This document shows positions 26,154 to 35,157 of a stretch of DNA of 64,000 nt, one piece after another. A program made the position numbers and the translations under genes. Origin of the DNA: Photobacterium angustum. Lineage in GTDB: Bacteria; Pseudomonadota; Gammaproteobacteria; Enterobacterales; Vibrionaceae. The notes under the pieces were generated by a model. The model did no database searches and was not told where the DNA came from. It was given only the letters and a program-made list of their open reading frames with translations. Numbering within the stretch: position 1 is the stretch's first letter; each line of letters starts with the position of its first letter. Where the stretch lies: NCBI RefSeq assembly GCF_003026365.1, contig NZ_PYOM01000026.1, positions 1 to 64,000 on the forward strand, written 5' to 3'.

Positions 26154-27761
26154 ATGATGGTTTATTCAATGTTTAAGAAAGAGCGATTAACCAAAACGAT
26201 TAATGATATTTTATTGATGCGATTTTCAGGTCATATCGGTATTGGTTTAATGTTTTTTGTTATCTTAGTCGGATTTGGCTTTACGACTCTCGCCCCATAT
26301 TTTGCAACTAAGCAGTTATCAACAAAAATTCAAACGGATACTGATGAACTGGTACAAACCCACATTGAAAATATATATGATTATCAAGAGCTTATATTAA
26401 ATCTTGGTCGTAATTTTGATTTTACGTGTAGTGAGAAAGAGCAGGAGCAATTAAGACGTATTGCTTATAGTAATTATCTTATCCGTAAGATTTCGTTAAC
26501 ACCCTCAGGTAAAAGTACTTGCTCGAGTTTTTACGAAAAAAATCATGAACAACATGTTGAATCTCGTAAAATTAAAAATTATAGCAATATGATGTCGTTA
26601 TGGTTATCTTCTGAAAGAAATAGTCTACAACGTATTTTTGAAGTTCATTGGCAAGGTGAAAAGGGAAGTTTGGTTCTATCCTTAGAGCCAATAGTTGAAG
26701 AAATCTTACGAAATAAATACTGTGAAGGTTGCGTCTTAACATCTATATCAGCAGATAATGAAATTAATCGCTTAGGTTGGCAAGGTGATAATAAATCATA
26801 TACGGATAAACCTATATATGAAGTTTTAATGCCTAATGGTTTGAAATTTTCTAATTACATTAAACTGGAATTATTAGAGAAAGAATCACAATTATTAAGA
26901 ATGCCCCTCTTTTTAGCTGGAGCATTTATTGCTGGGTTTTTAATTTTATTACGACGTTTATTAATTAGACGACGATTATCGTTACATGCATTAGTACAGC
27001 GAGGGATAGTTAAACGAGAGTTTATACCCTATTACCAACCTATTATTAATTTAAAGACGAAAGAACTTTATGGTTGTGAAGTACTTGCTAGATGGAAGAA
27101 AAAAGGGGTTGGATTAATATCACCAATGGAATTTATTCCTTATGTTGAGAAAAGCGGACAAATTATCCCTATTACTAATCTATTAATCGAGAAGACTATT
27201 AAAGATTTGAGCACTATCAACTGGCAGTTAACCGATAGAGTGATTAGTATTAATCTGGTACCGCAGCAATTAGAAAATTTACAAATAATGAATGAGTCAT
27301 TAGCTTTATTCAGCAATTCAAAGATTCCTGTTAAACAGGTAGCTTTTGAAATTACAGAGCGTAAACAATTTGAAGATCTTACGATTGCCTCTGAGGTTAT
27401 CCAATATCTTAAAGCTCAGGGTATTGATATTAAGTTAGATGATGCAGGCACAGGGTATGGTGGGTTCAGTTATATTCAAGAATTGAACTTGCGAAGTTTA
27501 AAAATCGATAAGATGTTCGTCGAAAATATCGGTACGACTGATATAAAACTTTCTCTGCTTGATTCTATCATAGCCTTCGGCAAACAGGCTGGAATGGAAA
27601 TGATAGCAGAAGGTGTCGAGACGAAAGAGCAGTCTGATTATCTTGTTGAGCGTGATGTTTATCTTCAGCAGGGGTATTACTTTGGTATGCCTATGAATGC
27701 TGAAGAGTTTTCGATTTATAACATTGAGATTAAAAATAAGAATAAGCTTTTAGCTATTTAG
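26154..27761 (+). CDS. CSS-motif EAL-domain c-di-GMP phosphodiesterase
   Basis: 535 residues. Two membrane helices (about 29-50 and 250-267) flank a periplasmic CSS-type sensor domain with Cys92 and the CSS motif at about 123-125, which in known homologues is controlled by DsbA/DsbB redox state. The cytoplasmic EAL domain (about 285-530) keeps the catalytic set: EVLARW, SINLVP, FEITER, LDDAGTGYG, LKIDKMF and AEGVET. It should hydrolyse c-di-GMP, favouring motility over biofilm. The first Met (26154) lacks a ribosome site; an internal Met at 26169 is an alternative. Confidence 0.92.
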   Translation: MMVYSMFKKERLTKTINDILLMRFSGHIGIGLMFFVILVGFGFTTLAPYFATKQLSTKIQTDTDELVQTHIENIYDYQELILNLGRNFDFTCSEKEQEQLRRIAYSNYLIRKISLTPSGKSTCSSFYEKNHEQHVESRKIKNYSNMMSLWLSSERNSLQRIFEVHWQGEKGSLVLSLEPIVEEILRNKYCEGCVLTSISADNEINRLGWQGDNKSYTDKPIYEVLMPNGLKFSNYIKLELLEKESQLLRMPLFLAGAFIAGFLILLRRLLIRRRLSLHALVQRGIVKREFIPYYQPIINLKTKELYGCEVLARWKKKGVGLISPMEFIPYVEKSGQIIPITNLLIEKTIKDLSTINWQLTDRVISINLVPQQLENLQIMNESLALFSNSKIPVKQVAFEITERKQFEDLTIASEVIQYLKAQGIDIKLDDAGTGYGGFSYIQELNLRSLKIDKMFVENIGTTDIKLSLLDSIIAFGKQAGMEMIAEGVETKEQSDYLVERDVYLQQGYYFGMPMNAEEFSIYNIEIKNKNKLLAI

Positions 27762-27787
27762 CCAATAGAGCGATTTATGATTAGAGA

Positions 27788-27810
27788 AAAGCCGACATTA
27801 TGCCGGCTTT
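27788..27810. terminator. Terminator between EAL gene and nagZ
   Basis: AAAGCCGACA and TGCCGGCTTT form a stem with one mismatch and a short loop. It lies between convergent genes and could serve both. Confidence 0.65.
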
Positions 27811-27840
27811 CTTGTCCGTAATGATTTCCGAAACCGCGTG

Positions 27841-28845
27841 TTACATGTTTTTCTCTTTCCACTCTTGTGTTAGGCGAGAAACTGCATCTTGGGTTTCTTT
27901 CCACATACGGGTATTGATTAAATCTCTATATTCGGCAGTAGGCTTCTTCAATAATGTATCCAAAATTGGCACTTGAACTTGAGGTAAACCATCAAGAGCC
28001 TGTACAGCACCCTCACGGTTATTACATAACATAACCATGTCACAACCTGCTTCTTGTGAAGCAATGGCTCGTTCACTGTAACTGCCTAATACGTCAGCTC
28101 CTTTCATATTAAGATCATCAGAGAAGATCACGCCTTTAAAACCTAGCTCTTTACGTAATACCTGTTTTAACCAATATTCTGAACCACTTGCAGGTTTTTC
28201 ATCATAAGCATCAAATACAACGTGTGCTGGCATGATACCTTGCAGCAGGTTATTTTCGATTAGGTGCTTAAATACGGTCATATCATGTTGCTTAATATTA
28301 TCTCGTGAATCGTAAGGCGTTTCTAAGTGAGAGTCGGCAATCACACCACCATGACCAGGGAAGTGTTTACCGGTTGCAGCCATACCAGCCTGCGCCATAC
28401 CAGTTATAAACTGGCTTGCATAACGGATAATGTCTTGTGGGGAATTTGAGAAAGCGCGATCACCGATCGCTTTACAGTCATAACCAAGATCAAGTACAGG
28501 TGCAAAACTGATATCAATATCCATCGCTAGTAGTTCAGCAGCCATTAGCCAGCCGCCTTGCTTAGCAAGCACTTCTCCATTTTCAGAAGCTGCAAAAGCG
28601 CGAGCAGGTGGTAGTTGGGTAAATTCTTCGCGGAAACGTTGAACACGTCCACCTTCTTGATCGACACCAATCAGTAAAGGGCGTTTAGCTGTTTTTCGAA
28701 TGTCTTTAACTAACGCTCGAAGTTGTTCACGGTTGTCATAATTTCGGGCGAAAAAGATGATACCGCCTACTGTAGGGTGTTGAATAATTTCGCGTTCTTC
28801 TGCATCAAGTTCATAACTTGATACATCAAGCATTAAAGGTCCCAT
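27841..28845 (-). CDS. nagZ: Beta-N-acetylhexosaminidase NagZ
   Basis: 334 residues, family-3 glycosidase. It removes GlcNAc from 1,6-anhydro-muropeptides in the cytoplasm during murein recycling. The N-acetyl-binding/general acid-base block KHFPGHGGVIADSH and the nucleophile Asp in VIFSDDLNMKGA are intact, and LIGVDQEGGRVQRF is the conserved substrate-binding block. No signal peptide, as expected for NagZ. Product GlcNAc is processed through GlcNAc-6-P and NagA, encoded 9 kb away. Confidence 0.95.
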   Translation of the reverse strand: MGPLMLDVSSYELDAEEREIIQHPTVGGIIFFARNYDNREQLRALVKDIRKTAKRPLLIGVDQEGGRVQRFREEFTQLPPARAFAASENGEVLAKQGGWLMAAELLAMDIDISFAPVLDLGYDCKAIGDRAFSNSPQDIIRYASQFITGMAQAGMAATGKHFPGHGGVIADSHLETPYDSRDNIKQHDMTVFKHLIENNLLQGIMPAHVVFDAYDEKPASGSEYWLKQVLRKELGFKGVIFSDDLNMKGADVLGSYSERAIASQEAGCDMVMLCNNREGAVQALDGLPQVQVPILDTLLKKPTAEYRDLINTRMWKETQDAVSRLTQEWKEKNM

Positions 28846-29132
28846 GACGGCACTCCGAGTAACATTATATTAGGCGATAAATTACCATAGTCAGTTTTAT
28901 CCGCAATTTTTAATGCGAATTTAGGCATGATGATAATGGAATTTTTCTAGAGGATGAACATGGTTTAATCATTTCTAATATCAGTATTAAATTAAACGCA
29001 CTTTAGTGATCATTGTTGGTTATTTTGTGAAATGAAATGTAATGCTTTCTGCTATGTGTGATCTTTATTGCTTAATTGGTGAAGATCTTAGGTTACACTA
29101 AATACAATTCTGTCATCTTAAAAGAGTGAGTC

Positions 29133-29630
29133 ATGTCGGTACTTATAGCAATCGCATTAACAACAGGAATTTTATCTGGGATTTGGGGTTGGGTAGCAGT
29201 ATCTCTGGGCCTATTAAGCTGGGGGGGATTTCTTGGATGCACGACATATTTTGCTCTTCAACGAGATGGTATTAAAGGCGTTGGGTTAAGCATTGCAACA
29301 AACTTAAGCGGTGTTTTTTGGGCGATGGTGATCATTAAGTTATCATCTTTAGTTAACCTTGAAATTATTGGTTACGTTGTCACAGCTCTAGTTGCTTTTA
29401 TGATGTGTGCACAAGCAAAGAAATCATGGTTATCTTTTATACCTGGCACCTTTATAGGTTCATGCGCAACGTTTGCTGCAAATGGTAATTGGCAATTGGT
29501 TATACCATCATTGGTTGTAGGCGTGGTATTTGGCTATTTAATGAAGAGCTCTGGTTTATGGTTACACGCAAAACTTGCAGAAAAAAAAACGGCTCACGCT
29601 GAAACAGAGTTACCCATCACGCAGGACTAA
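29133..29630 (+). CDS. DUF1097 membrane protein
   Basis: 165 residues with five to six hydrophobic segments across residues 1-150 and a short charged tail. The pattern fits the DUF1097/YcdZ-like family of inner-membrane proteins of unknown function, with the diagnostic W-x-x-F-I-P-G-x-F-x-G-x-x-x-x-F block (WLSFIPGTFIGSCATFAANG). Single-gene unit ending at a shared hairpin. Confidence 0.75.
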   Translation: MSVLIAIALTTGILSGIWGWVAVSLGLLSWGGFLGCTTYFALQRDGIKGVGLSIATNLSGVFWAMVIIKLSSLVNLEIIGYVVTALVAFMMCAQAKKSWLSFIPGTFIGSCATFAANGNWQLVIPSLVVGVVFGYLMKSSGLWLHAKLAEKKTAHAETELPITQD

Positions 29631-29667
29631 GTAAATAATTTTAAAAATTGTTCTTATCGTTATTAAA

Positions 29668-29713
29668 AATGCCGCTAGATTTATGCTTAAACATGCGATA
29701 AATCAGCGGCATT
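29668..29713. terminator. Terminator between convergent genes
   Basis: AATGCCGCT and AGCGGCATT extended by GATTTATGC/GCGATAAATC form a long hairpin between the DUF1097 and siroheme synthase genes. Confidence 0.6.
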
Positions 29714-29757
29714 GTTATATATAATGATAAATTTATATTTGTTCTATCTACGATGTA

Positions 29758-30696
29758 TTAGCTATGGCTAGGCACAAAAATACCATTACGATCGACACAC
29801 AGCTTTTTTAATGCTGGTCGGTGTTGATCTTTAGACGCTAATATACAAACTCGCATGCCCTCATCTAGCAATTGTTTCGCACGAGTGATGACGTTCTCGT
29901 GTTCGTAACTTTCACGATCAGCATCTCGACGGCAAAGGTCGACAAAAATATCATTCTTCCCATCAGGGTAGAGAACAAACTCTGATTGTTGCATCAAACG
30001 TAATGCTTTCAGTGTTAATAACTCAGGGTCGTTACCTGTTTCAATTAAATACAAGTTAGCGCCTGTATCTTGGTATGATGTTAATAATCCACTAAAAGCC
30101 TGTTCTAACTCTTGCTCTGTTGTTGCTGTTTCAACCGCAGGTAGACGGAAGAATGTCTCCCAAAACTTTCGACGTTCATCAACGGTTTTATAATGTTGTT
30201 TTATTCGAGTACGCTGCTTACCTGAGTAATCAGCCAATAAGCTTAAGTTTTGTGGTAATTGTGTTTCGAAACGTTCTCGTAAATAACGGACTAGCACAGG
30301 TGACGCCCCGCCACTTGAAATGGCAACTTGCATTGGTGAACGATCAATCATGGATGGCGTTATAAAATCACAGTATGCAGGGTCATCAACAACATTCGTC
30401 CATATCTTTAATGCATTCGCATCATGATAAACTTGGTGGTTGAGTTCACGAGAATCGGTTGTCGCCCAAACTTGGTCAAATTGTGTAAGAAGTGACTTTT
30501 CATAACGCGCTTTTAGATATTCAAATTTACCTTCATCGAGTAGTGATACAAGATGAGGGTGAAGCTCTGGCGAGACAAGCGTAATATTAGCTTGCGCTTT
30601 AAGTAATAGATCTACTTTGCGGCAGGCGACTTCACCACCACCCACGACTAGTACTTTTTTATGGGTTAACTTTAGAAAAACAGGGAAAAAATCCAT
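29758..30696 (-). CDS. cysG: Siroheme synthase, Met8-type, with vestigial methyltransferase domain
   Basis: 312 residues. Residues 1-150 form the NAD-binding precorrin-2 dehydrogenase (VLVVGGGEVACRKVDLL) and 150-205 the chelatase/dimerisation part with VAISSGGASPVLVRYLRE. This half converts precorrin-2 to siroheme for sulfite and nitrite reductases. Residues about 213-305 align with the start of the uroporphyrinogen-III methyltransferase domain (LLTLKALRLMQQSEFVLYPD; LCRRDADR), but the SAM-binding GxGPGD motif is ETGNDPE and the domain stops after about 95 residues. Methyltransferase activity must come from another gene. Confidence 0.88.
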   Translation of the reverse strand: MDFFPVFLKLTHKKVLVVGGGEVACRKVDLLLKAQANITLVSPELHPHLVSLLDEGKFEYLKARYEKSLLTQFDQVWATTDSRELNHQVYHDANALKIWTNVVDDPAYCDFITPSMIDRSPMQVAISSGGASPVLVRYLRERFETQLPQNLSLLADYSGKQRTRIKQHYKTVDERRKFWETFFRLPAVETATTEQELEQAFSGLLTSYQDTGANLYLIETGNDPELLTLKALRLMQQSEFVLYPDGKNDIFVDLCRRDADRESYEHENVITRAKQLLDEGMRVCILASKDQHRPALKKLCVDRNGIFVPSHS

Positions 30697-30847
30697 TTTG
30701 TATATCCGTTAAATCGCTCATTTTTATTTTGATCTGTGCAACAAGCTAATGTTTACTAAGAAATCAATTACTTCATAAAGGTTACTAATTTAGTACCATG
30801 AAAAGATTATTAAGAGCAAGTTTAACATTGTAATCATTTTTCTGTTT

Positions 30848-31981
30848 TTAACTTAGTTGGTTTCGACGATAGTAAAGTATGAGAAGAGTAAGCAGGAGGC
30901 TATAAAAGGTTATTGTGCCGCCACTTTCTGTTTGTTCTGCTGCAGCAGTTACAACAATTTTGGTATTTTCTCTATTACTTGAAGCATCTTTTATTACGGC
31001 AAAAGGATCGATATTCAGCGTTGGTTGTAATGAGGAATCATTAAGTGTGAATGTTGAATTATCATAATATTGTATTTGTTGTTCTATCCAATCTCGATGG
31101 GTAGAAACCTGAGTATATTGCCCTGTGAGCTGATTATATTGGTTTTCTGGGTTGTCATTTCGACTTGCACATTTTGCCCCGTTACTGGTTAAACCGATTA
31201 ATCGAATGCCTTTATCACTATCAGATATTGCTTGATGGTTTTGCCAGATAAGCGGGCCGCCAGAATCACCGCTACATACATCTTTAATTAAGCCATTAAT
31301 GTTTGAATCTGCGCAGACAATATATTCATTACCGATATTGAGCCCAACGCATTGGCTATCAGGAACCCCCGCTAAACTAATGACTTGTAATGCCGTTGGA
31401 TAGCCTTTTCTAAGAGTGTCTCCCCAACCAGAAGCAATAGCAGTGACAGGAGAATCCATGTTTGTCACCCAAGAATTACTGAATGTAATATCAGCCATAA
31501 TTTGTTCATTAGGAGTAGCAAGTTTAATTGCCTGGGCTACATCATACATTGAACGATTTACGCGAAAAAGCGCTATATCATTGATAAAGTTGTCTTCATT
31601 ATAATAAGGGTGGCTGATTTTCTGTACGATTTTAAAAAAATGCTTACTATCAAGATTAGTAAAATTACCATCTTCAATCAGACTAGTACCCACAATGGCA
31701 ATATCACCAATGTTTGATGAGTCGCAGTGTGCTGCTGTTAATAACCAATACTCACTTATCACAACAGCGCCACAACTGACACTATCAAACCCTTTTTGTT
31801 TTAGTGCTGCTTGCCAAGGGATCAATTGTGAATCATAAAGGGTAGCATCGGTACCATTAATGGCTTTTGCTATTGCTTGTGTATTAACTGTTGTATGCGC
31901 TAACACAAGGGATTGGTAACTAAAAACAATGAAAATACCGACTAAGTACGTTATTTTCTTTACCCATAAATGCAATGTCAT
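30848..31981 (-). CDS. Secreted trypsin-like serine protease with GlyGly-CTERM anchor
   Basis: 377 residues. A signal peptide (about 10-28) precedes a chymotrypsin-fold domain starting at INGTDA, with the triad visible as LLTAAHC (His85), FINDIALFRV (Asp) and CSGDSGGPL (Ser). After a linker, the C-terminus has S-G-G, a hydrophobic helix and a final Arg-Arg cluster. This is the GlyGly-CTERM signal processed by rhombosortase in type II secreting vibrios, so the protease is probably surface-exposed or released, as for VesB-like proteases. Six or more cysteines fit disulfides. Confidence 0.88.
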   Translation of the reverse strand: MTLHLWVKKITYLVGIFIVFSYQSLVLAHTTVNTQAIAKAINGTDATLYDSQLIPWQAALKQKGFDSVSCGAVVISEYWLLTAAHCDSSNIGDIAIVGTSLIEDGNFTNLDSKHFFKIVQKISHPYYNEDNFINDIALFRVNRSMYDVAQAIKLATPNEQIMADITFSNSWVTNMDSPVTAIASGWGDTLRKGYPTALQVISLAGVPDSQCVGLNIGNEYIVCADSNINGLIKDVCSGDSGGPLIWQNHQAISDSDKGIRLIGLTSNGAKCASRNDNPENQYNQLTGQYTQVSTHRDWIEQQIQYYDNSTFTLNDSSLQPTLNIDPFAVIKDASSNRENTKIVVTAAAEQTESGGTITFYSLLLTLLILYYRRNQLS

Positions 31982-32175
31982 GTGCAGCTCCGCCTTGAAC
32001 TGTTGTTTATTAAAGCGTAGCTATAACGATTCAAAAAATTACCAATAATGTGTCATTAATCGCAAAAAAATGAGTTTGTATTAATTTAGATACACAATAT
32101 TGATAACTGAACTCCAGAAAAGTTGTGTGGAGGAATTTAGAATAAGCATTATGTTTTCATTATCTAGATTGAGTT

Positions 32176-33012
32176 ATGTTTAAATCATGTATTGGTTTTG
32201 GTGTTGCAGGTAACTTTGCAGGACATTTAGAACAAGCGGGTGAAGCGAGTGATTTTTTTAATGTCGAAGTAAAAGAAGAAGTTCAACCCAAAGGCATTTT
32301 TCCATTTTATGTACCTTCTAATACAAATTCATTCCTGAACGTATACCCACTTTCATCTACGCGTATTACGCCACCAAACAATGCTGATAATTTACAGATT
32401 GAGCCTGAAGTTGCGCTTATTTGTGATATTGAATATCAACAAAGAAGTAATGGTGAAATTAATGTTGTTGGTTTTATTCCACGTCAGTTTGCAGCGTATA
32501 ACGATTGTTCTATTAGAAAGCCTGATGCGAATAAAATTAGTGAGAAAAAGAATTGGGGAGCAAACAGTAAAGGGATTTCAGAAACCTTGATTGATATCGA
32601 CCATTTCCAAATCGGTGGGATATTAGATCGTTTCCGTATCGCAAGTTTTCATCGATCTAATGGTCAACTTCATTGTTATGGTGAAGATAGCCCAGTAGTT
32701 GGATATAGCTACTTTCACCAAAAGCTGCTTGATTGGGTAATTGAACGAATGAATCACCAGCAGGATGTAGGACCAACTGAAAATATTAATGCGCTGTTAA
32801 ATCAAGCCGATCATCCAAAGCAAGCCATTATTAGTATTGGTGCAACTCGTTATACGCCATACGGAGAAACACATTTCTTGCATTCAGGCGATACCAGTAT
32901 TGTGGTTGTTTATGATGGCATTTTATATAGCAGCAATGATGTACTTCACATGGCTGAAAACAATGATTGGCAAAGTGATGGGCTATCAGTATTAGTACAA
33001 ACTGTTGATTAA
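32176..33012 (+). CDS. DUF5718-family protein, FAH-like
   Basis: 278 residues, cytoplasmic. It begins SCIGFGVAGNFAGHLEQAGE, a pattern I associate with the DUF5718 family, which seems related to fumarylacetoacetate-hydrolase folds (blocks IEPEVALICDIEY, NWGANSKGIS and GDTSIVVVYDG). The FAH-type Glu-rich metal site may be formed around EPEVAL. No reaction is known. It lies 45 bases before sseA on the same strand, so the two are probably one operon. Confidence 0.65.
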   Translation: MFKSCIGFGVAGNFAGHLEQAGEASDFFNVEVKEEVQPKGIFPFYVPSNTNSFLNVYPLSSTRITPPNNADNLQIEPEVALICDIEYQQRSNGEINVVGFIPRQFAAYNDCSIRKPDANKISEKKNWGANSKGISETLIDIDHFQIGGILDRFRIASFHRSNGQLHCYGEDSPVVGYSYFHQKLLDWVIERMNHQQDVGPTENINALLNQADHPKQAIISIGATRYTPYGETHFLHSGDTSIVVVYDGILYSSNDVLHMAENNDWQSDGLSVLVQTVD

Positions 33013-33056
33013 GTAGTAAAATCACTGGGGTTAATAGCTTAAACAAAGGATCCGTC

Positions 33057-33917
33057 ATGACTACATCAGTACAACATCAAGACTTAGTTTCAGTGCAATG
33101 GTTACATCAAGCATTAGCGAATAATGCACAGGACAATCTTGTAGTATTAGATGCTACGTCTTTTATGCCTGGTGTTGATCGCTCTCCAGAGCAAGAGCTG
33201 ATTGAACAACGTATTCCACGTGCACGCTTTTTTGATTTCAATAACAAGCTAGCAGCTCCAGATACCGATTTACCACATATGTTACCGTCGGCTGAGCAGT
33301 TCTCACTCGAGGTAAGTAAACTAGGTATTAGTAATGATACTCATGTTGTGATTTACGATAGCTTAGGTATGTTTTCTGCCCCACGCGGCTGGTGGATGTT
33401 TAAAACGATGGGACACAATAATGTTTCTGTTTTAGATGGTGGATTACCTGCATGGATAGAAGCTGGGCTTGAACTTGAGTCAGGTGAGTTAGAAAGTATT
33501 GTCCCAGTGGTTTTTAACGCCCAACTACAATCAGAATGGGTGATAGATGCTGAACACCTTAATGAGTTACTCACTGATAATAATGTTGCTGTGATTGATG
33601 CAAGACCACGCGCGCGTTTCTTGGGCTCGGTGAAAGAGCCGCGTAAGGGTATTCGAAGTGGTCATATGCCAAACGCAAAAAATCTACCGTTTGGTGACTT
33701 ACTCGATAATGGTCACTTTATTGCACTATCAGAAATAAAAGCAAAGTTTGATGCGTTATCTGCACCAGAACAGCGTTTAATTTTTAGCTGTGGCTCAGGT
33801 GTTACAGCATGCATTCTAGCTTTAGCTGCAAATTTGATTGATCGTAAAGTACTTACTGTTTATGACGGCTCTTGGACAGAATGGGGTGCAACTGAGTGTT
33901 ACCCCGTTGTTAAATAA
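33057..33917 (+). CDS. sseA: 3-mercaptopyruvate sulfurtransferase
   Basis: 286 residues with two rhodanese domains (about 8-135 and 160-285). The active-site loop FSCGSGVTACI carries the nucleophile Cys. The CGSGVTA loop is typical of mercaptopyruvate rather than thiosulfate sulfurtransferases, and the blocks VVIYDSLGMFSAPRGWWMF and DARPRARFLG are conserved. It transfers sulfur from 3-mercaptopyruvate to thiol or cyanide acceptors. It is downstream of the DUF5718 gene and has an AAGGAT ribosome site. Confidence 0.93.
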   Translation: MTTSVQHQDLVSVQWLHQALANNAQDNLVVLDATSFMPGVDRSPEQELIEQRIPRARFFDFNNKLAAPDTDLPHMLPSAEQFSLEVSKLGISNDTHVVIYDSLGMFSAPRGWWMFKTMGHNNVSVLDGGLPAWIEAGLELESGELESIVPVVFNAQLQSEWVIDAEHLNELLTDNNVAVIDARPRARFLGSVKEPRKGIRSGHMPNAKNLPFGDLLDNGHFIALSEIKAKFDALSAPEQRLIFSCGSGVTACILALAANLIDRKVLTVYDGSWTEWGATECYPVVK

Positions 33918-33938
33918 AGACAGTTATAAAAGAAATAT

Positions 33939-33983
33939 AAAGGCAAGCAGTGTAACAGCAAAATAGTTAACACTGCCGCCTTT
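33939..33983. terminator. Terminator between sseA and pstS
   Basis: AAAGGC-aa-GCAGTGT and AACACTGC-c-GCCTTT form an interrupted stem between convergent genes. Confidence 0.65.
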
Positions 33984-34025
33984 ATTTGTATCGGTTATTA
34001 ATATGAGGTATTTAACTTGTAACGA

Positions 34026-34853
34026 TCAGGCTTTTTTATCAATAGCCACATAGCCTTTATCTTTGATAATACTTTGCGCTTGGTTAGAAAGGACAAATTT
34101 AATAAATTGTTGCGCATCATTTGCTAAGCCTTTTTGTTTAAACATCAACAAAAACGGACGAGCAATTTTATATTCGCCAGATTCAATATTGGCAGCGGTC
34201 GGTAAAACATTATCGTACGATAGGGCTTTAACTGAATCATCAACAGAGCCAAGAGATACATAGCCTATTGCATGCTCATTACGTGAAACTAAACTTTTCA
34301 CCATGCCATTGGTACTTACCACCAGCACGCGTGGGCTGATATTAGAAACAGTAAAACCTGAAACTTGTTTGGTTAGCCCCATAAAGTGTTCAAATGAAAA
34401 GCGAGAGCCTGATGCATTTTCACGGCTCACGACTGCCATATCTAAATCTTTACCGTTAATTGATTTCCAGTTAGTGATTTTACCTTGGTAAATACCAATA
34501 AGTTGTTCGCGCGTAAGATTTGTTACAGGATTCGCTTTATTTACTACAAGCGCAATACCGTCATGGGCAATAGTGATGGCTTTATAGTTACCATCTAATT
34601 CAGCACTAGAAATTACACGAGAACTCATGCCTATCTCAGCGGCACCTTGCTTAACAGCATTAATACCTGCGGTTGAACCGATACCTTGAACTTCAATTGT
34701 GGTGTCTTTATGCGTTGACGAGTAGGTATCTGCAAGTACATCCATAATATGGCTTACCGATGTAGATCCAACAACGGTCACTGTTTCTTTTGCTTGTACA
34801 CTGAATGATATACATACGCCTAATGCTAATAAGCGAATTAATGTTTTAAGCAT
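34026..34853 (-). CDS. PstS-type phosphate-binding protein, orphan
   Basis: 275 residues. Residues 1-21 are a signal peptide ending VQA. The mature part has the phosphate-binding blocks VVGSTSVSHIMDVLAD, GIGSTAGINAVKQGAAEIGMSSR and SRENASGSRFSFEHF, with Ser/Thr/Arg/Asp contacts typical of PstS. It would bind phosphate in the periplasm for an ABC importer, but no pstCAB genes are adjacent, so it either feeds an importer encoded elsewhere or acts as a sensor. A Pho-box-like sequence lies upstream. Confidence 0.85.
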   Translation of the reverse strand: MLKTLIRLLALGVCISFSVQAKETVTVVGSTSVSHIMDVLADTYSSTHKDTTIEVQGIGSTAGINAVKQGAAEIGMSSRVISSAELDGNYKAITIAHDGIALVVNKANPVTNLTREQLIGIYQGKITNWKSINGKDLDMAVVSRENASGSRFSFEHFMGLTKQVSGFTVSNISPRVLVVSTNGMVKSLVSRNEHAIGYVSLGSVDDSVKALSYDNVLPTAANIESGEYKIARPFLLMFKQKGLANDAQQFIKFVLSNQAQSIIKDKGYVAIDKKA

Positions 34854-34902
34854 TTTTTACTCCATGAGCTTAGTTATTTCGAGCGTATGTTATTACGATT
34901 GT

Positions 34903-34920
34903 GTGACAGGAGTGTGAATC
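34903..34920 (-). promoter_or_regulatory. Candidate Pho box before pstS
   Basis: On the minus strand GATTCACACTCCTGTCAC has one good PhoB half-site (CTGTCAC) and a weaker direct copy (nnnTCAC) 11 bases upstream. It lies about 50-67 bases before the pstS ATG. One weak half makes this tentative. The rest of the 304-base gap up to ravA shows only promoter-like AT-rich DNA. Confidence 0.35.
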
Positions 34921-35157
34921 TCATAGCGAAAACTTATGTTTTAGCGAGTGAATAGTCACTAGAAATAGTCACTGCGAAACGTTAATACTATGAGAGTATA
35001 TGGTTAATATCATTGCAAATATAAGATAAAATTTTGAATCAACTTAGTAAAATGCTAAAGTCGATTAACAGATATAACATTAAGTGTAAGGAATTTACTC
35101 TTAATGATTTAACTATGCGTCGTACAGTGTTAGTGGGAAATACACAAGGTTGGTTAT

